Virus record (IMG/VR): IMGVR_UViG_3300047362_000477
Coordinates: 35,492-99,491 of that record
Reading direction: 5' to 3' (one strand)
Origin: a virus
Length of the DNA stretch: 64,000 nt
The translations under genes and the position numbers were made by a program. Positions 26,038-34,277 of this stretch are shown here, piece by piece; positions within the stretch are counted from its first letter, which is position 1, and each line of letters begins with the position of its first letter. The notes beneath the pieces are model-generated. The model worked only from the letters and a program-made list of their open reading frames with translations, was not told where the DNA came from and did no database searches.

Positions 26038-26211
26038 TTAATTATTTTCTGTTAAAGTTTTATCTGTCATAAGTGCCCAGATACCTAGCACGATTCCAGT
26101 GATTGCAAAAAGAAAACATCCTAACCAGTTATTTGATTCGTAACCTGTTGGACCGTCAATACAACCTACTGCTAAAATTAAACATAAAATTGAAAGTGTT
26201 ATTCTAATCAT
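26038..26211 (-). CDS. Small lipoprotein-like membrane protein
   Basis: 57 residues. The N-terminus is a short signal-like segment ending LAVGC, with C16 a possible lipobox cysteine. A hydrophobic segment (CFLFAITGIVLGIWAL) lies near residues 31-46. Start ATG at 26211 has GGAGAAAT upstream. A dedicated TTGACA/TATTAT promoter precedes it, arguing that it is a real gene despite its size. Function unknown; probably inner-membrane or envelope located. Confidence 0.65.
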   Translation of the reverse strand: MIRITLSILCLILAVGCIDGPTGYESNNWLGCFLFAITGIVLGIWALMTDKTLTENN

Positions 26212-26244
26212 TTATATTTCTCCTTTGTTTCTAACTATACTATT

Positions 26245-26273
26245 ATAATACAGTAAGACGTCTTGATTGTCAA
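26245..26273 (-). promoter_or_regulatory. Sigma70-type promoter for the small lipoprotein-like gene
   Basis: TTGACA (26268-26273), 17-bp spacer, TATTAT (26245-26250), leftward, about 35 nt ahead of the start at 26211. Confidence 0.72.
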
Positions 26274-26298
26274 CCTTTTATACAAAAAAAGATCATAA

Positions 26299-26325
26299 AA
26301 AAACCCTTATATTACAAGGGTTTTT
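26299..26325 (-). terminator. Intrinsic terminator
   Basis: A 10-bp inverted repeat (AAAAACCCTT / AAGGGTTTTT) around a 7-nt loop, followed on the minus strand by a T run. It lies just downstream of the gene at 26350-27711 and insulates it from the next promoter. Confidence 0.82.
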
Positions 26326-26349
26326 AAATTAATTTAAATTATTTTTGTA

Positions 26350-27711
26350 TTAATTCATACACTTTGGCTCAAATCCAAAGTTTCTGTCTACAAAATAAGC
26401 TGATTTTTTAGATTTCCACATTCCATCATCTGCAACTATAGTATGATCTCTATCTGTATAATTCTCAATTAACCAGTCTAGTGATATAGCCATTTGGTGT
26501 ACGTGGTATGCTGAATGAGATTTGTCTTTTGTATGATTCTTCATTCCTGATGGATCCTTACGTTTTCTGTAAGTTTTAACGTCTGTAAGACCCAAGTTAA
26601 GTATATCTACACTTTTGTCTATTCTTTTCTTTAAATCTTTTGGAAACTGCTTATAACCCCATAGTTCAGCTATGGCATATAGTCCTAGCAAATTGTTTAC
26701 ACCTTGTGAATGATACCATACATCTCTAACACCTCTGAAACTGTTGTTATGAATATATCCATCTTTGTATAAAACATGATCAGCTTTAGCAATTCCTTTT
26801 TCAATCCACTTTACTACTTGTTCTGGTTTATCTTTCCAAGCCAAATATGATAGTATTCCAATAGTTCCATCAGCTAACTGTATAAAACCTCTGGTATGTT
26901 TATTTAACTTCAAAGAACTAATAGCCATTGGTTTAACATATTTTTTGTATAAGGTTTCAATATACTCATCAACAATTTTAAATTGTTCTTCTGTAAATTG
27001 ATCTTTCATTAAATATGCTTGTTGCATATAAGTGGCTCCAAATATCTGAGCTTCGTGTGGTCTATGAGAAATACAAGGTTTACTACCGTCACCTTTACCA
27101 TTTCCATAACATAGATTATCAACTTTGCCTTGGTCTTTTAATTTTCTAATTTCTTCGGAAGTTAAAGTACTTAACATCACACCTGCTTCTGCCCAGGCTA
27201 CCATAACTTCAGCAATAATTGGACCATGTTCTTCCATTTTGTTGTTTACGATTGCATAAACAATAGTTCCGTGTAATAGTGCTAATCTATTAGTATGTTT
27301 TTCGTGATTAACATATATACTATTTGATCTTAGTTCATGATCTTTGTTCCAATCATACTCAGTAAGTTTCATTAGGTGATCATAGTTATTACCTTGAAGT
27401 TCAGGATTTTTTGACTTGCTCACGTGTGTTATAGCAAGATCCATTTCCCAATGGGTTTTGCCCCAACTTCCATAACCATGCACACCTTCTAGTGAACAAG
27501 TTTCTTTTGTAAGTTCATTTGCAAAGAAATATTTTGGAATAGCTATATCATTTGCTTTAGCTGATGTACTACAACCTACTAGTGCTAATACAAGTAGTAT
27601 AAAAAGAATACCTTTAAAGAAGGATACCCAATAGATAGCATAATGTGACATACCTAATTTTTTTCTAACTGACTCAGATAGATCCTTGTGCCATTTAATA
27701 ATTTGATCCAT
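26350..27711 (-). CDS. Predicted membrane-anchored or lipoprotein-like periplasmic protein, function unknown
   Basis: 453 residues from the ATG at 27711 (GGAGAAAATATT upstream). After about 28 polar residues, a hydrophobic segment ends LVLALVGCSTSA, a lipobox-like sequence set unusually deep (Cys near residue 48) or a signal anchor. The remainder is helix-rich with repeated aromatic-basic segments (RGVRDVWYHSQGVNNLLGLYAIAEL, cited in part), suggestive of an alpha/alpha-toroid carbohydrate-active fold such as alginate-lyase relatives, but no diagnostic motif is certain. It has a consensus promoter and its own terminator, so it is an independent unit. Inference: acts on the host envelope or polysaccharide. 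Confidence 0.55.
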   Translation of the reverse strand: MDQIIKWHKDLSESVRKKLGMSHYAIYWVSFFKGILFILLVLALVGCSTSAKANDIAIPKYFFANELTKETCSLEGVHGYGSWGKTHWEMDLAITHVSKSKNPELQGNNYDHLMKLTEYDWNKDHELRSNSIYVNHEKHTNRLALLHGTIVYAIVNNKMEEHGPIIAEVMVAWAEAGVMLSTLTSEEIRKLKDQGKVDNLCYGNGKGDGSKPCISHRPHEAQIFGATYMQQAYLMKDQFTEEQFKIVDEYIETLYKKYVKPMAISSLKLNKHTRGFIQLADGTIGILSYLAWKDKPEQVVKWIEKGIAKADHVLYKDGYIHNNSFRGVRDVWYHSQGVNNLLGLYAIAELWGYKQFPKDLKKRIDKSVDILNLGLTDVKTYRKRKDPSGMKNHTKDKSHSAYHVHQMAISLDWLIENYTDRDHTIVADDGMWKSKKSAYFVDRNFGFEPKCMN

Positions 27712-27748
27712 AATATTTTCTCCGTTTATTATCATTAATAATAAGTAT

Positions 27749-27777
27749 ATTATAAGATATCTTGGCTAATTTGTCAA
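27749..27777 (-). promoter_or_regulatory. Consensus sigma70 promoter
   Basis: TTGACA (27772-27777), 17-bp spacer, TATAAT (27749-27754): a perfect match to both boxes with optimal spacing, leftward, driving the 453-residue envelope protein gene. Confidence 0.85.
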
Positions 27778-27783
27778 TGAATA

Positions 27784-29022
27784 TTATCGTGCTATTTGTG
27801 CGATTGATTTAACGATTTTTGAGTGATCAAACTCGGTTAGTGCAATTTTTAGTGAAATTAGCTCTTCTCCTCGTTTAACTGTTACATCCCATACGTCACC
27901 TGGAAATGCTTGTAAAGTAAGTTTCATAACTCCGAAACTATTCTCTATTCTTTTACCATTTATTTCTATCAAAATATCACCTTGTAGTAATCCAGCCAAT
28001 TCACCTACTGTTTTCTTTGGTGCTTCTTTACCTTCTTCTACTTCAGGATAATTTATGTACGCCATGTGTCTTTCGTCTTTTGGTATATCTTTAACATCTT
28101 GTATTTCAAAAGTGCCCATACTAAAAGGAAGCTCTGCATAAGGTACATATCCTTTAGATTTATAATGAGGGCTCATTATATATTCGTATGATCTTAATGC
28201 TTGATCTGCGGATATTGCTACTCCTACTCCATCCCAACCAGGGATTTGTCTACCTGGACTGTATATAGCCTGTGCTACACCAACTATATTACCTTCTAAA
28301 TTTAATATAGGTCCGCCACTATTTCCTTGATTAATTACTGCATCAGTTTGAATCATTAATGCATATGGTCTTAAACCATATCGTTGTGAATGTGTAATAT
28401 GTCCTTGTGTTGTTGTCCAAGGCATACCCATTCCGTGTCCTATAATAACTACAGGATCACCAGTATTGTAATCATCAGTATCAGCAAACTTTAAAGTTTT
28501 CCAATGTTCATCGTCTTGTTTATTAATTTTGATAACGCCAATATCTGATACTGCATCATAACCTACTATTTCTGCATTATAGGTCCAATAATCTTCGGCT
28601 GTTAAAACATTTATTTTTATATCTTCGTTTTCTATTGCTCTTGATATAACATGATGGTTTGTAATGATATAACCTTCTGTGTCTGTTACTTTAATAAAGA
28701 ATCCTGTACCTCTACCATTAAATGAAGTATTCTCTGGTTCTTTTTCGTTAACTATATTAATAATAACAATACGAGTATAGTTTTCATATATTGTAAATTT
28801 TTGACTGCGTTCTAGATCAAAATGTTTACCATTCAATAAAAATCCATTCACATCATATAATGCTTCACCAACTATTTTATTTTGGTCGTATATGTAACCT
28901 ATTCCGTTATGTATGGTTTCTTGTATTGGACGGTAGTGAGAAGTGACTATAACTGTTATAGACACAACGATAAGTAGCCTGGCTACGTTACCTAGAACTT
29001 GGTTTACTAGTTTCTTCAACAT
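27784..29022 (-). CDS. DegP/HtrA-like trypsin-family serine protease with PDZ domain
   Basis: 412 residues. An N-terminal hydrophobic segment (about residues 12-28) is a signal anchor or signal peptide. The trypsin-like triad is visible: H124 in TNHHVIS, D160 in SDIGVIKI and S235 in GNSGGPIL. A PDZ-like region follows near residues 310-400 (GLLQGDILIEING, then VTVKRGEE). The family degrades or refolds envelope proteins. A viral copy may adjust host periplasmic proteostasis during infection. CTAAATA upstream could be a weak late box. Confidence 0.88.
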   Translation of the reverse strand: MLKKLVNQVLGNVARLLIVVSITVIVTSHYRPIQETIHNGIGYIYDQNKIVGEALYDVNGFLLNGKHFDLERSQKFTIYENYTRIVIINIVNEKEPENTSFNGRGTGFFIKVTDTEGYIITNHHVISRAIENEDIKINVLTAEDYWTYNAEIVGYDAVSDIGVIKINKQDDEHWKTLKFADTDDYNTGDPVVIIGHGMGMPWTTTQGHITHSQRYGLRPYALMIQTDAVINQGNSGGPILNLEGNIVGVAQAIYSPGRQIPGWDGVGVAISADQALRSYEYIMSPHYKSKGYVPYAELPFSMGTFEIQDVKDIPKDERHMAYINYPEVEEGKEAPKKTVGELAGLLQGDILIEINGKRIENSFGVMKLTLQAFPGDVWDVTVKRGEELISLKIALTEFDHSKIVKSIAQIAR

Positions 29023-29064
29023 AAAGTTTTATTACCTTTTCTATATATGTATTTAGCTAAAACT

Positions 29065-29817
29065 TTATGTCTTAAAAGCCTGCTTGGTCCACTCACTGTA
29101 ATAGCGATTCCCCCATCTTACATCTTCGTCAGTCTCATCATGGTCCCAACTTATTTCGTTAACTGTACAGTTAACCTTTTCTGAAATATCCATAATGTAT
29201 TCTTCTGACCAGTTAAAGAAATCAACCCACTTGGCGTGTTCGTTGTCGTGTGTGATACCAGGATTGCATCTCCAGAATATCTTTCCTCCAGGTTTTGTTA
29301 AGTTAACAACATTACTGACCTGTTTGCTTATTTCTACTTGATCTCCAAAATTTATACTTCCTAGTGCTAGTACAATATCGTATTTGTTTTGATGTTCTTT
29401 TAAACTAGCAAATTCATTTATACCCATTCTAATATCTGCATTAGGATGGAAAGGGTCTATGCCTAATAACCTTCCACCTAATTTTGATTTCCATTCGTTT
29501 TCGCCACATCCTACATCAAGTATCTTTAATGGAACTTGTGGACTTTGGTCTTGTATAGTATTAATATATTCTAATAGCTTTTGTCCTGTTCTACGTGTAT
29601 TCCATTTTAACTGCTGAGTCCAATATGTTCCTTCTTCTTCCGGATTATCATTAGGACCAAAATATCTTTCTAGTATTATTTCGTCTAGCCAGTATTGCAT
29701 TCTCATAAAATTTTTAAAAAGCTCTGGAGTCTTTTCATTATGCTTTGTTACATCTATATTATACCTCATTTGTATAAATTTTGCTAGATCCTGCAATACT
29801 TTTTTATTCATTCTCAT
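29065..29817 (-). CDS. Class I SAM-dependent methyltransferase
   Basis: 250 residues. Motif I is ILDVGCGENEW and motif II covers LLGIDPF. IVLALGSINFG is the post-II strand, and the region with LTKPGGKIFWR is motif III. The N-terminal 90 residues are helical and may bind substrate. It is coupled to thyX by an ATGA overlap. The methylated target (small molecule, nucleic acid or protein) cannot be deduced. Confidence 0.8.
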   Translation of the reverse strand: MRMNKKVLQDLAKFIQMRYNIDVTKHNEKTPELFKNFMRMQYWLDEIILERYFGPNDNPEEEGTYWTQQLKWNTRRTGQKLLEYINTIQDQSPQVPLKILDVGCGENEWKSKLGGRLLGIDPFHPNADIRMGINEFASLKEHQNKYDIVLALGSINFGDQVEISKQVSNVVNLTKPGGKIFWRCNPGITHDNEHAKWVDFFNWSEEYIMDISEKVNCTVNEISWDHDETDEDVRWGNRYYSEWTKQAFKT

Positions 29818-30512
29818 ATTTTTAATTCTCTAATTAATGGAAATATTTCTGCAATAACGTCTGCACAGGCACGAGCTATTTCCATATGCTCTTTTTGTGT
29901 GCCATTTGCTCCACGTAATTCTATATAATGAACCCAACTTCTTAATGTGCCATTTGCATATAGTCTACTTGACGTAAGTCCTTCTGGCAGTACTGCTCTT
30001 GCTTGTTCTTTAGCAATGCCATTTTCAATAGCCCAATTATATACTTCCTTACAATTATTTATTACTCCGTGTTGCTTTCTTTGCCAATTAGTAATTAGTT
30101 CTTGATCTTTTACATTTAATTGTAATTCTGGGTTGTTCTCAATTTCAATTGAGTTTTGTCTATTAGTAAGATCTTGTTTACGTGTTTCTCTAATCTTAAA
30201 CTGCATACCTTGCTCGTTAACATCAGCATAACGTTGACTAAACTCTTGAAAACTAAAACTACGATGCCTTAGTAATTGTCTAGCTATATCTCTGGTTGTT
30301 TCAATTTCTAAACAAGCACTAACCATCTCTAATGGTGACCAGTGCTTATGTTTAATTAGGTATGATATTAATTTACTGCTAGTCTTCTTATTAATTTGTG
30401 CATTAGGATTGCTTACTTTAGCACAATAGGCTATGAGGTCTTGAGCATTGTTTAGCCCTTCAGCCTCAAAATGTTCTGTTGGTTTGCTATAACTGACCAA
30501 ACGTACTTGCAT
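29814..30512 (-). CDS. thyX: Flavin-dependent thymidylate synthase
   Basis: 232 residues. The ThyX signature RHRxxSxxxxSxR is present at residues 82-94 (RHRSFSFQEFSQR). LRSWVHYIELR near the C-terminus carries further substrate/FAD contacts. ThyX makes dTMP from dUMP using methylene-tetrahydrofolate, FAD and NADPH. With thymidine kinase at 42266 it supports phage DNA synthesis. The stop overlaps the methyltransferase start. Confidence 0.96.
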   Translation of the reverse strand: MQVRLVSYSKPTEHFEAEGLNNAQDLIAYCAKVSNPNAQINKKTSSKLISYLIKHKHWSPLEMVSACLEIETTRDIARQLLRHRSFSFQEFSQRYADVNEQGMQFKIRETRKQDLTNRQNSIEIENNPELQLNVKDQELITNWQRKQHGVINNCKEVYNWAIENGIAKEQARAVLPEGLTSSRLYANGTLRSWVHYIELRGANGTQKEHMEIARACADVIAEIFPLIRELKI

Positions 30513-30516
30513 TTTA

Positions 30517-30969
30517 CTATTCCTCTTCTTCAGTATTTAGTACTTTTATTTTTAAGGTTTTGCCACCACCGTGACTATCTTCTGTTTCTATTTCCATCTG
30601 GTCAACGTTAACATCTACATTAAAGATACCATTAGCATCAGATATCTGTAAATTAGATAAGTTACTTAATGTATCATCTTCTTCTAACTTTTCTTGTAAT
30701 TCTCTATATCCACATTCAATACCTGCATCGTACATATCTGCACCAAATTTAAATACGTTATATAGAGAATCTCTATAGTTATTTTTTTCTTGTATTTCTG
30801 CTTTATGCATTCTGCTTATTACTGCATAGAATGCTTTTTGTTTATCCTCAAGACTTAAATTATACCACCACTTGGCATTCTCTTTTGGATTTATTTTTAT
30901 CTTTTTAATTTTTGTTTCCATTTCTATCTTTTCTAATTGTCTTACAAATTGACTAAATTCAGATTCCAT
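30517..30969 (-). CDS. Hypothetical protein
   Basis: 150 residues, charged, helix-rich in the first 100 residues (WWYNLSLEDKQKAFYAVISR), with an acidic beta-like C-terminus ending in a run of Glu. No family recognised. It lies 4 nt ahead of thyX and follows the Smr gene, in a run of small conserved phage genes. Confidence 0.5.
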   Translation of the reverse strand: MESEFSQFVRQLEKIEMETKIKKIKINPKENAKWWYNLSLEDKQKAFYAVISRMHKAEIQEKNNYRDSLYNVFKFGADMYDAGIECGYRELQEKLEEDDTLSNLSNLQISDANGIFNVDVNVDQMEIETEDSHGGGKTLKIKVLNTEEEE

Positions 30970-30986
30970 AAATTTACTTTCTTTAT

Positions 30987-31301
30987 CTAATGATCGTTAA
31001 ATTTTTTAATTAGTTTAGAAAGATCTAACGTTGGTTTTTTTACTTCACCTATAGTAACCTTGTGAGATAATTTCTTTTTCTTTATTTTAATTAAAAATGC
31101 TCCTGTATTTTTTGGATTTCTGATAATAGTTTTACAGTTTACATTGGAATGTACCCAAGCAATTATTTCTTCTGCTATTGCACCGTGTCCTGTGATAATT
31201 TCAGTTTCTTTAATTTCATTATAGTAACACTCATTAACGTGTCTGGTAAATTCTTTCCAGGCATTGTGTATTGTGTATCCGTGTAAATCTAATTTTATCA
31301 T
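30987..31301 (-). CDS. Smr-domain protein
   Basis: 104 residues. LDLHGYTIHNAWKEF at residues 3-17 matches the LDLHG signature of the Smr domain, and IITGHGAIAEEI matches its HGxG region (TGHG). The family domain nicks branched DNA or cleaves RNA (MutS2/SmrB-type). Free-standing viral copies are uncharacterised. It overlaps the downstream end of its neighbour by ATGA. Confidence 0.75.
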   Translation of the reverse strand: MIKLDLHGYTIHNAWKEFTRHVNECYYNEIKETEIITGHGAIAEEIIAWVHSNVNCKTIIRNPKNTGAFLIKIKKKKLSHKVTIGEVKKPTLDLSKLIKKFNDH

Positions 31302-31504
31302 AATGACATAACAAACTCTTTACCACGCCAATTGGCTATGTAAAGATTACGTTTTAAATGAACGAAATTTAAAGGGACTCCGTGTAAGGCAGTTTTAATT
31401 GAATGTTGTGTGTTTGATATGTAATCTACTTGATAAGTTTCGTCATTGTCTGTACATCTGACTTCTATCTTATCTGGTAAATCAAAGTTATTAATCTTTG
31501 CCAT
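31298..31504 (-). CDS. Hypothetical small protein
   Basis: 68 residues, predicted beta-rich (IEVRCTDNDETYQVDYIS, NLYIANWRGKEFVM). No domain recognised. It overlaps neighbours on both sides (14 nt and 4 nt), consistent with an operon of small T4-like accessory genes. Confidence 0.5.
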   Translation of the reverse strand: MAKINNFDLPDKIEVRCTDNDETYQVDYISNTQHSIKTALHGVPLNFVHLKRNLYIANWRGKEFVMSL

Positions 31505-31817
31505 CTAACCAACCTTGGGTTCCTGCTAGTTTAGCAAGAAATGCATCTTGTTCTGTGAATAAAACCATTTTCTTTTTATCTATATAATAAGGATATCTCA
31601 TTTTTCTTAATAATTGGATTAAGTTACCTGCACTAAGAACTGGCGGGTCTACTGTCCATTTATCATATTGCTTTCCTAATAGTCTCAAACCTGTTTTTGT
31701 CAATCTTAAGGTCTGTGTATTTTTAAAAACTGTTTTGATGGATATATTTTTATCGTCAGTAATAAGTTTCAGAATCTTAATCTGAACCTTTTGCATCTCT
31801 ACTGATCGTTTGTCCAT
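31491..31817 (-). CDS. Hypothetical protein, possible winged-helix
   Basis: 108 residues from the ATG at 31817. The predicted pattern is helix-helix-LRLTKTGLRLLG-helix-strand (YPYYIDKKKMVLF), which resembles a small helical nucleic-acid-binding fold, but there is no clear family. It overlaps the upstream gene by about 40 nt and the downstream one by 14 nt. Confidence 0.5.
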   Translation of the reverse strand: MDKRSVEMQKVQIKILKLITDDKNISIKTVFKNTQTLRLTKTGLRLLGKQYDKWTVDPPVLSAGNLIQLLRKMRYPYYIDKKKMVLFTEQDAFLAKLAGTQGWLDGKD

Positions 31818-32079
31818 CAACTAGTTTTACCACACTAAACTTATCTGTATTAAACTTTTTATTCAGCCTATCTGCTAAATTAAAAGCATGACCGCTATTT
31901 GAGAAACTAACCTTTTTATACTTTGGACCTGGATAGTTTACTAACGTATTCATAGTCCTTAGATTGATAGGTTTGTTTTCATAATACACCGCATATATTG
32001 CAACGGCATTAAGTATTTGTTCACTATTATATGACTTATCAACTGAGTCAAGTATAATTGTAGGTTTTGGTCTAGCCAT
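31777..32079 (-). CDS. Hypothetical protein
   Basis: 100 residues from the ATG at 32079, chosen for GGAGAAAC upstream; a longer reading to 32130 is not supported. Alpha/beta, basic. CTAAATA upstream near 32110 is a possible weak late box. No family recognised. Confidence 0.5.
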   Translation of the reverse strand: MARPKPTIILDSVDKSYNSEQILNAVAIYAVYYENKPINLRTMNTLVNYPGPKYKKVSFSNSGHAFNLADRLNKKFNTDKFSVVKLVDGQTISRDAKGSD

Positions 32080-32141
32080 TAAATGTTTCTCCTTATTACT
32101 TGTATTTAGCATACTTGTAAGAAAAAACATCAGTTAATGGC

Positions 32142-32627
32142 TTATTTTTCTGTGCTTTGGTCTTGTTCCAACTGTTTAATAACGTCTAATGTTGATTGTA
32201 TAGCCGTACCCATTTGTACGATACAAGTTAGACCAGTAGATACTTGAACTAGCATCAATGTATACTCACCTGTTGTAAGATTCTGTGTTATAATTAATCC
32301 TTCAAACGGATCAGCGGGTACATATTGAGGTGCTTTAAACCCAGATAATATTATTTGCTGTCCACGTGCCATTGTAAATGCTCTAACATTGTCTATAGTA
32401 TGACATTGTAAGGATCTATTATGTTGGATCCACCCTGTTTCATCCCACGACTGAGCTGGCAACTGTTTTTCTGGATCTTTCTCTACCTGTTTCTTTTCCT
32501 GTTTAGGAGTAGAATTTGACATATCTGGCGGTGAGCCATCCAATAAACTGTCTGGACTAACTGTTTGTGCATATGTCACGTTTGCAATAGTAAACAGTAC
32601 TAACAAAGATAATATTAAGTTTCTCAT
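32142..32627 (-). CDS. Secreted protein of unknown function
   Basis: 161 residues. A classical signal peptide is visible: LILSLLVLFTIANVTYA with likely cleavage after TYA near residue 20. Then comes a Pro/Lys/Glu-rich linker (to about residue 57) and a compact domain with two Cys (CHTID..., LTCIV). Periplasmic or outer-surface location is inferred. It overlaps the upstream gene by ATGA. Confidence 0.6.
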   Translation of the reverse strand: MRNLILSLLVLFTIANVTYAQTVSPDSLLDGSPPDMSNSTPKQEKKQVEKDPEKQLPAQSWDETGWIQHNRSLQCHTIDNVRAFTMARGQQIILSGFKAPQYVPADPFEGLIITQNLTTGEYTLMLVQVSTGLTCIVQMGTAIQSTLDVIKQLEQDQSTEK

Positions 32628-33067
32628 TCTTTTTTAGCCTTTTTTAAGTTTAAATTCATATCCCACTCTGTGAGATAGGGGCCTCGGTGTTCATATTTGT
32701 CCAATGTTTCTAATTTAGGACAAAATGCGTGTTGCCACCCCATACCATCATACTTTAAAATATAATAGCCTGCAACAAATATTGTTTTCCCATCTTTAGC
32801 TTTTTTAAATAAAGCTCTAGATTCATCTTCTACTTCAAATAATATAGGAGTATTTGTTGGAAATCCTTTGTACTCTTGGTTTTCATTAGTAGTCTGTAAT
32901 ACTACTGTTTCTTTAAACCTATCTAAATTTGGAAGTAATTCTTTTGTATTATCGTCTTGATTAAAATATTCAAATCCATTGTCAAGTTTTCTTACTGTAC
33001 CTACTTTACCGTAGCCACTTTCAACTATCCAATATTTGTCTTTGATTATTTGTTTAATCTTTAACAT
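32624..33067 (-). CDS. Hypothetical conserved protein
   Basis: 147 residues from the ATG at 33067; the extended reading uses TTG. Beta-rich with IKDKYWIVESGYGKVGTVRK and a C-terminal aromatic part (YDGMGWQHAFCP). It resembles small conserved proteins found beside the Sm-like/SH3 gene in T4-like phages; function unknown. Confidence 0.5.
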   Translation of the reverse strand: MLKIKQIIKDKYWIVESGYGKVGTVRKLDNGFEYFNQDDNTKELLPNLDRFKETVVLQTTNENQEYKGFPTNTPILFEVEDESRALFKKAKDGKTIFVAGYYILKYDGMGWQHAFCPKLETLDKYEHRGPYLTEWDMNLNLKKAKKE

Positions 33068-33335
33068 CTTCAACTTCAATAATCCTGTCTATTCTAAATC
33101 CACGCCATCCATTGGCTTTAGTATCCCATACACTTAATACTTCTGGATTGATATTTCTAACTTTCTTTTGACTTAATGGATCTTCTTTTTTAGCTGGAGG
33201 TAATATATCTTCTTGCAATGTACAAGTCATTTCTCTATAGTCACCATTTAATTTATTAAACTTTACAACTAGTTTACCTTGTTTCAAACGTTCTGTCAAG
33301 TCTTGTCTAATTGATTCTATTTCTATATTTTCCAT
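33054..33335 (-). CDS. DUF2693-like (Sm/SH3-like barrel) conserved T4-like protein
   Basis: 93 residues from the ATG at 33335 (GGAGAAAT upstream). An ATG at 33374, which forms TAATG with the preceding stop, is an alternative giving 106 residues. LTERLKQGKLVVKFNKLNGDYREMTCTLQ and VWDTKANGWRGFRID (each cited in part) follow the pattern of the DUF2693 family: LxxGxVxVxFxKxxGxxRxMxCTL, then VWD...GWRxFR. Function of the family is unknown. Confidence 0.72.
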   Translation of the reverse strand: MENIEIESIRQDLTERLKQGKLVVKFNKLNGDYREMTCTLQEDILPPAKKEDPLSQKKVRNINPEVLSVWDTKANGWRGFRIDRIIEVEDVKD

Positions 33336-33373
33336 TATTTTTAATTTCTCCACTCTGTTAATTACAAATTCCA

Positions 33374-33538
33374 TTATTTTTTATTACCTGGAAAGTCTTT
33401 CCAAAATTCAGTTATTGGATTATCAGGTTCTTCTTTATCAGTTTTTTCGTATGTTGCTATTTTAAATGCAATAAAGAATCCTAGGATTGATATTAATGTT
33501 CCACCTACTCCCATAAGTATTCCGAACTCAGCTGTCAT
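33374..33538 (-). CDS. Small single-pass membrane protein
   Basis: 54 residues, too short for the usual ORF cut-off. An N-terminal hydrophobic segment (GILMGVGGTLISILGFFIAF) is followed by an acidic, Pro-rich tail ending GNKK. It overlaps the HAD phosphatase gene (ending 33528) by 11 nt and the next gene by TAATG, consistent with a real gene in this compact operon. Function unknown. Confidence 0.55.
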   Translation of the reverse strand: MTAEFGILMGVGGTLISILGFFIAFKIATYEKTDKEEPDNPITEFWKDFPGNKK

Positions 33539-34277
33539 TCATTGCCTTTAATAAACTAAATGTTTGTTCCCACCCATTTACTTGATAACACTTATCGTTA
33601 TTATTATTACGTTTGATTATAGCATTTTTAAGAGGTTCGTCATTACCGCCTGGTTGCATCATATCACCAAAAAAGTATATGTTCATATTGTCAAAGTCAT
33701 TTATAATTTGTCCTTTGTCTGCTCCTACTTGCATTATATCTACACCAGTTGATCCTGCTACTTGAGCCCTTACACCTTTAGATTCAAATTGTCTATTAAA
33801 CTTTTTACAGATGTATTCTCTTTCATTGGTTTTCTTATCAAACTCTTGATATTCTGATCTATCGTTATCATACTGCTCTCTGTCTTCTTTAGCAGACTCT
33901 GTTCCTCTACCTAGTATACTAAAATTACATAAGCCTATTCGTTCATCAATGTGTTTACCTATTCGTTTTTTAAAATCTGATTCATCTAACATCTCTTCTA
34001 AGAATGTTCTTATCTCTTCACTAATTTTCCAATCATTTGAGTATATGCTTTTGTCACCTTCGTATACATCATTGCCACTACATTGATATGCTTTCTTAGC
34101 CATACTATAGTTTGCTTCACCTAATTGTTCAACTGTTTTATATTTGTCACTACCAGTTACTATATAAACATTATTGTTAGTACAAAATTCATAAAAGAAT
34201 TTTGAAAACTCTGGATCCATTAAAGTTCTACTAGGTGTTAATGTTCCGTCTACATCAAAAATATATGCTCTAGGCAT
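33528..34277 (-). CDS. HAD-family phosphatase, eukaryotic-type phosphomannomutase-like
   Basis: 249 residues from the ATG at 34277 (GGGAG upstream). Motif I is FDVDGTLT with the nucleophile Asp, motif II is VTGSD, and the cap contains NFSILGRG, equivalent to the NxSxxGR phosphosugar-binding segment of the alpha-phosphomannomutase family. IYFFGD completes the acidic motif. The family interconverts mannose-6-P and mannose-1-P. With GalE, a sugar dehydrogenase and glycosyltransferases nearby, a sugar-nucleotide role is likely. It overlaps the exonuclease gene by 8 nt. Confidence 0.72.
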   Translation of the reverse strand: MPRAYIFDVDGTLTPSRTLMDPEFSKFFYEFCTNNNVYIVTGSDKYKTVEQLGEANYSMAKKAYQCSGNDVYEGDKSIYSNDWKISEEIRTFLEEMLDESDFKKRIGKHIDERIGLCNFSILGRGTESAKEDREQYDNDRSEYQEFDKKTNEREYICKKFNRQFESKGVRAQVAGSTGVDIMQVGADKGQIINDFDNMNIYFFGDMMQPGGNDEPLKNAIIKRNNNNDKCYQVNGWEQTFSLLKAMNDS

